From: JABMMZ01 sp044341025
GTDB lineage: Bacteria; Bacteroidota; Bacteroidia; NS11-12g; UBA955
NCBI GenBank assembly: GCA_044341025.1
Contig: JBIISM010000012.1
Span: 1-64,000 of the forward strand
Length of the DNA: 64,000 nucleotides
Direction of reading: 5' to 3'
Shown here piece after piece: positions 60,789-64,000 of the stretch. Position numbers and translations under genes: made by a program. The notes under the pieces are model-generated. The model searched no databases. It saw only the letters and a program-made list of their open reading frames with translations, and had not been told where the DNA came from. The number at the start of each line of letters is the position of its first letter. Within the stretch, counting starts at the first letter, position 1.

Positions 60789-62174
60789 TTACATGTGTAT
60801 GCACTCATCATAAGCCTTAGCCACAGCTTCCATAATGGCTTCGCTCATTGTTGGATGCGGGTGAACCGACTTAATAATTTCATGTCCTGTAGTTTCTAAG
60901 TTTCTCGCTACAACTGCTTCGGCAATCATATCGGTTACACCTTCACCTACCATATGGCAACCCAACCACTCACCGTATTTGGCATCGAAAATTACTTTTA
61001 CAAAACCATCTTTATGGCCGCTTGCAGAAGCTTTTCCGCTTGCAGAGAATGGGAAAGTTCCTACTTTAATTTCATAACCTTTTTCTTTGGCTTGTGCTTC
61101 AGTATAACCTACTGATGCAACCTCTGGGTGGGTGTAAGTACAACCTGGGATGTTGTTGTAGTTTAAAGCATGTGGATGTAAACCGGCAATTGCTTCTACA
61201 CAAATAATACCTTCTGCACTTGCAACGTGTGCCAATGCTGGTCCGTGAACGATGTCACCGATTGCATAAACACCTTCGATATTGGTTTTGTAGTTGTCGT
61301 CAACTAATATTTTTCCTTTTTCTGTTTTAACGCCAACGGCTTCTAAACCTAAGTTTTCTAAGTTAGAAACAATGCCAGCAGCCGACAACACGATGTCTGC
61401 TTCAAGCACCACATTACCTGTTGGGGTTTTAACTGATACTTTACAACCTTCACCTTTGGTGTCAACGCTTTCTACTGCGCTGTTGGTCATAATTTCTACG
61501 CCGTTTTTCTTGTAGATTTTCTCCATCAATTTAGAAACTTCTTCGTCTTCAACAGGAAGTATTCTTGGCATAAATTCAATAACAGTTACTTTGGTTCCTA
61601 GCGTGTTGTAGAAATAAGCGAACTCCATTCCAATTGCACCAGAACCGATAACGATTAAAGTTTTTGGTTGCTTAGGCAATACCATTGCTTCGCGGTAACC
61701 CAAAACCTTAACACCGTCTTTAGCAACACCCGGAAGATCTCTGCTTCTTGCACCAGTTGCCAAAATAATGTGGTCAGCTTCGTAAATTTCTTTTTTGCCT
61801 TCGCTGCTTATTTCAACTTTCTTGTTGCCTACAAGCAATGCAGCGCCTTTGATCACCGTAATTTTGTTCTTTTTCATCAAGAACTCAATTCCTTTACTCA
61901 TGTTGCCTGCAACCCCACGGCTGCGTTTAACGATGGCTTCAAAGTCAATACTTGCTTCTTTCACATTGATACCATAATCGGCACTGTGCTTTAAATATTC
62001 GAATACTTGAGCAGATTTAAGCAATGCTTTGGTTGGAATACAGCCCCAGTTTAGGCATATACCGCCCAATTCAGCTTTCTCAACTATAGCTACTTTTTTA
62101 CCCAATTGAGATGCGCGGATTGCAGCTACATAGCCACCAGGTCCACTGCCTATTACGATGATATCAAATTTCAT
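60789..62174 (-). CDS. lpdA: Dihydrolipoyl dehydrogenase (E3 / L protein)
   Basis: FAD enzyme that reoxidises the dihydrolipoyl arm of 2-oxoacid dehydrogenases and of GcvH. 461 aa from MKFDIIVIGSGPGGYVAAIR; the 40 upstream codons lack conservation signs. The redox disulfide is GGICLNWGCIPTK, the second dinucleotide motif is VIGSGAIGMEFAYF, and the dimer-interface catalytic pair is in HPHPTMSEAIMEA. Its presence with gcvT and gcvP covers three of four glycine cleavage proteins. Confidence 0.96.
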   Translation of the reverse strand: MKFDIIVIGSGPGGYVAAIRASQLGKKVAIVEKAELGGICLNWGCIPTKALLKSAQVFEYLKHSADYGINVKEASIDFEAIVKRSRGVAGNMSKGIEFLMKKNKITVIKGAALLVGNKKVEISSEGKKEIYEADHIILATGARSRDLPGVAKDGVKVLGYREAMVLPKQPKTLIVIGSGAIGMEFAYFYNTLGTKVTVIEFMPRILPVEDEEVSKLMEKIYKKNGVEIMTNSAVESVDTKGEGCKVSVKTPTGNVVLEADIVLSAAGIVSNLENLGLEAVGVKTEKGKILVDDNYKTNIEGVYAIGDIVHGPALAHVASAEGIICVEAIAGLHPHALNYNNIPGCTYTHPEVASVGYTEAQAKEKGYEIKVGTFPFSASGKASASGHKDGFVKVIFDAKYGEWLGCHMVGEGVTDMIAEAVVARNLETTGHEIIKSVHPHPTMSEAIMEAVAKAYDECIHM

Positions 62175-62196
62175 GATCTTAAAAATATTTATCGGC

Positions 62197-62210
62197 TGCG
62201 AAATTAAGTG
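62197..62210 (-). promoter_or_regulatory. Shared 14-mer CACTTAATTTCGCA before lpd
   Basis: On the minus strand, 22 bases before the lpd ATG; identical to the 14-mer upstream of sod at nearly the same distance from the start. Confidence 0.4.
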
Positions 62211-62248
62211 AATCTGATTGTTTTTTAAAAAAAACTTGTTTGGCTTGC

Positions 62249-62278
62249 TTGGCTTTGTCATTTTGCGACTTAAGTTTG
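62249..62278 (+). promoter_or_regulatory. Complete promoter of the MBL-fold gene (TTG-N19-TAAGTTTG)
   Basis: TTG (62249-62251) and TAAGTTTG (62271-62278) spaced by 19 bases; the ATG follows after 21 bases. Confidence 0.65.
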
Positions 62279-62299
62279 CATCAATAAACTTCAATTCTT

Positions 62300-63148
62300 A
62301 TGCATCTTTACACCATAGACACAGGATTTTTTAAACTGGATGGCGGCGCCATGTACGGCGTTGTGCCTAAAAGCATTTGGAAAAACTTAAATCCGGCAGA
62401 CGATAACAACATGTGCAATTGGGCCATGCGGTGTTTGTTGATTGAAGATGGCAACAGATTGATTTTAATTGACAATGGCATAGGACAAAAACAATCAGAT
62501 AAATTCTATGGGTTTTACTATTTAAATGGGCATCAAACTTTAGACAATTCTTTGCAAGAATTGGGTTTTCACCGAGACGATATTACCGATGTGGTGTTAA
62601 CCCATTTACACTTCGACCATTGCGGTGGCAGTATCGAGTGGAACGAGGACCGCAGCAAATACCGCCCTGCATTTAAGAATGCAATCTTTTGGAGCAACGA
62701 GCAACATTGGCAACATGCATTAAATTCAAACCCAAGAGAAAAAGCCAGCTTCTTAACAGAAAACATTGTTCCTATTGAAGAAAGCGGCCAATTGAAATTT
62801 GCGCATAGTGCAACAGATGTAGCAGACTTCATCAATCTTCGCGCGGTATTCGGGCACACCGAAGCCATGATGCTGCCGCAGATTAATTACAAAGGCCAAA
62901 CCATCGTATTTTGTGCAGATTTAATCCCTTCGCTTGGCCACTTGCCGGTTAACTATGTGATGGCGTACGATATCAAACCATTAGAGAGTATGCGCGACCG
63001 TCAGGTGTTTTTGGATGAAGCCATATCTAAGAATTACATCTTATTTTTTGAGCACGATCCGGTAAACGAATGCTGTACCGTTACAAAAAATGAACGCGGA
63101 ACCTTTGTGGCAGATAAAGTGTTTAAGTTGAGTGATGTTGTGGGTTAA
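62300..63148 (+). CDS. MBL-fold metallohydrolase
   Basis: 282-residue metallo-beta-lactamase-fold hydrolase. The HxHxDH metal motif is THLHFDHCGG (about 100-109). Other ligands are the His of FGHTEAMM, the Asp of CADLIPS and the His of FFEHDPVN. The opening LYTIDTGFFKLDGGAMYGVV and the overall order fit the AHL-lactonase/AiiA-like branch, but substrate preference cannot be read. It is divergent from lpd and has its own complete promoter. No signal peptide. Confidence 0.88.
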   Translation: MHLYTIDTGFFKLDGGAMYGVVPKSIWKNLNPADDNNMCNWAMRCLLIEDGNRLILIDNGIGQKQSDKFYGFYYLNGHQTLDNSLQELGFHRDDITDVVLTHLHFDHCGGSIEWNEDRSKYRPAFKNAIFWSNEQHWQHALNSNPREKASFLTENIVPIEESGQLKFAHSATDVADFINLRAVFGHTEAMMLPQINYKGQTIVFCADLIPSLGHLPVNYVMAYDIKPLESMRDRQVFLDEAISKNYILFFEHDPVNECCTVTKNERGTFVADKVFKLSDVVG

Positions 63149-63271
63149 AGCAACTGCTTTGACGAATCGTTTTAATTTTGCTTGTATTGCTAAGATTGTT
63201 TTCTATAAAGGTCGAGCTATAAATACACATGGAAATAAAAACCCAATAGAACTTCTTGTTTTCAACCTTAG

Positions 63272-63880
63272 CTATTTTTGATTCTTTCTGATTTTGCTCA
63301 ACCATTCCGGTGTAATACCCATGAATTCGGCAATGTATTTTGATGAGATATGCTTTAACAATCCAGGATATTTTAAGGTCAAATACTTGTACAGATTTTC
63401 TGACGATTCTGTAATCATTTTACTTTTTAATTCGTTCGCTTCAAATAAGCCTTTGGCAACCACCTGAAAATAAAATCTAAAAAGACCGATATCATCTTTT
63501 ACAATATCTTCAATATCATCACGAGACAACTCAATCACTATGGCTTTCTTAATTGCCCTTAATTCATAATTCGTTTGTTGAGCGAAAAGAAAAGCATCTG
63601 TGCAAGTGAAAAATCTATGCACATTTTCAATGTAAAAACCAACCGCCTTTGAGAGGTCTTTTTCTTCGTTTATATAACTACAAACAAATACGCCTTCAAG
63701 CAAAAAGTACGCTTTGTCACAAATTGAATTATTCCTTACTAGCACAGAGTTGTTCTTCACCCTTATAATTTTCCCAATAGTAACTATTTTTTCAATTTGA
63801 GCTTTTGACAAATCGAAATTTGATAAATAGCCCCTAAAAGTTCTATTGATGTTTAATTCCTCTGGCGATAGCAAACTCAT
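63272..63880 (-). CDS. Crp/Fnr-family transcription regulator
   Basis: 202 aa with an N-terminal cyclic-nucleotide-binding-type beta roll (about 30-125, KNNSVLVRNNSICDKAYFLL) and a C-terminal helix-turn-helix (ISSKYIAEFMGITPEWLSKI). It lacks the Arg/Ser pair that binds cAMP in Crp and has no Cys cluster for an Fe-S centre, so the ligand is unknown. It is of the short Bacteroidota type, like many one-domain CRP-like regulators. It is convergent with the MBL-fold gene; a 123-base gap between them holds nothing notable. Confidence 0.85.
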   Translation of the reverse strand: MSLLSPEELNINRTFRGYLSNFDLSKAQIEKIVTIGKIIRVKNNSVLVRNNSICDKAYFLLEGVFVCSYINEEKDLSKAVGFYIENVHRFFTCTDAFLFAQQTNYELRAIKKAIVIELSRDDIEDIVKDDIGLFRFYFQVVAKGLFEANELKSKMITESSENLYKYLTLKYPGLLKHISSKYIAEFMGITPEWLSKIRKNQK

Positions 63881-64000
63881 ACGGATTCCGCAAAGTTAAA
63901 TCAGCATAAATTGCATCTAACTTGAATTAATTCTATTTTTTTATTGTTTAAATTTAAAAACACACTATTTAAACAAAACTATTTGCATTGAGAATGATTT

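Noticed and set aside
62175..62294. 40-residue N-terminal extension of dihydrolipoyl dehydrogenase
   Set aside because: It covers the promoter region, and the FAD-binding motif follows immediately at the internal ATG, as in relatives.

Overview
The window is chromosomal DNA from a member of the Bacteroidota. Evidence: seventeen gene starts are preceded by the TAnnTTTG -7 element of that phylum's primary sigma factor. A short, roughly 287-residue primary sigma factor lacking region 1.1 is encoded. Other phylum-typical features are a DUF4290-murA pair, a secreted PNGase F-like enzyme with a type IX secretion sorting domain, a TonB-dependent receptor behind a small partner protein, a split MetH, and a DUF6428-containing ars operon. 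The DNA is AT-rich and visible Shine-Dalgarno sequences are scarce. No genus can be named. I saw no rRNA, tRNA, CRISPR array, prophage or transposase gene.

Layout. 0-8 kb (minus strand): grpE-dnaJ, then DUF4290-murA-thioredoxin-fold protein, a lipoprotein, a broken outer-membrane barrel gene, and uvrD. 8-11 kb: TonB receptor with its upstream partner. 11-25 kb (plus): uvrA with a Qnr-like pentapeptide protein, gcvT, a run of envelope proteins, korAB, and the PNGase F-like T9SS cargo. 25-28.5 kb: carotenoid genes crtZ-crtI-crtB plus a coupled unknown. 28.5-38.5 kb: dnaB, clpC with a TPR-like partner, two lipoproteins (one a predicted dihaem cytochrome) and carB. 38.5-48 kb is the most accessory part: palindromic intergenic repeats, an MntA-HepT toxin-antitoxin pair, a pterin dehydratase, a methyltransferase, a cyanophycin-synthetase-like protein without its ATP-grasp domain, an NmrA-like protein, a Fic protein with a palindrome on its start codon, and a serine hydrolase. 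48-64 kb: gcvP, a GH1 glycosidase, an LpxH-like phosphoesterase, the arsR-DUF6428-acr3-arsC operon, the primary sigma gene, metH N-terminal half, a 700-base repeat-rich intergenic region, sod, lpd, an MBL-fold hydrolase and a Crp-family regulator.

Links between genes. GcvT, GcvP and Lpd are three of the four glycine cleavage proteins, at three separate loci; gcvH is not here. The ars operon encodes sensing, reduction and export. CrtB-CrtI-CrtZ cover phytoene synthesis, desaturation and ring hydroxylation, but no cyclase is seen. Several conserved proteins carry readable active-site or domain changes: MurA has Asp for the usual Cys, DnaJ has half a zinc centre, CarB lacks the regulatory C-terminal domain, the TlpA-like protein has no CxxC, and the CphA-like ligase lacks ATP-grasp. 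The least explained pieces are that ligase, the repeat composite near 59.4-60.0 kb, and the stem-loops near 38.5 and 40.0 kb. Assignments are from reading the sequence and recalling families; no database search was run.
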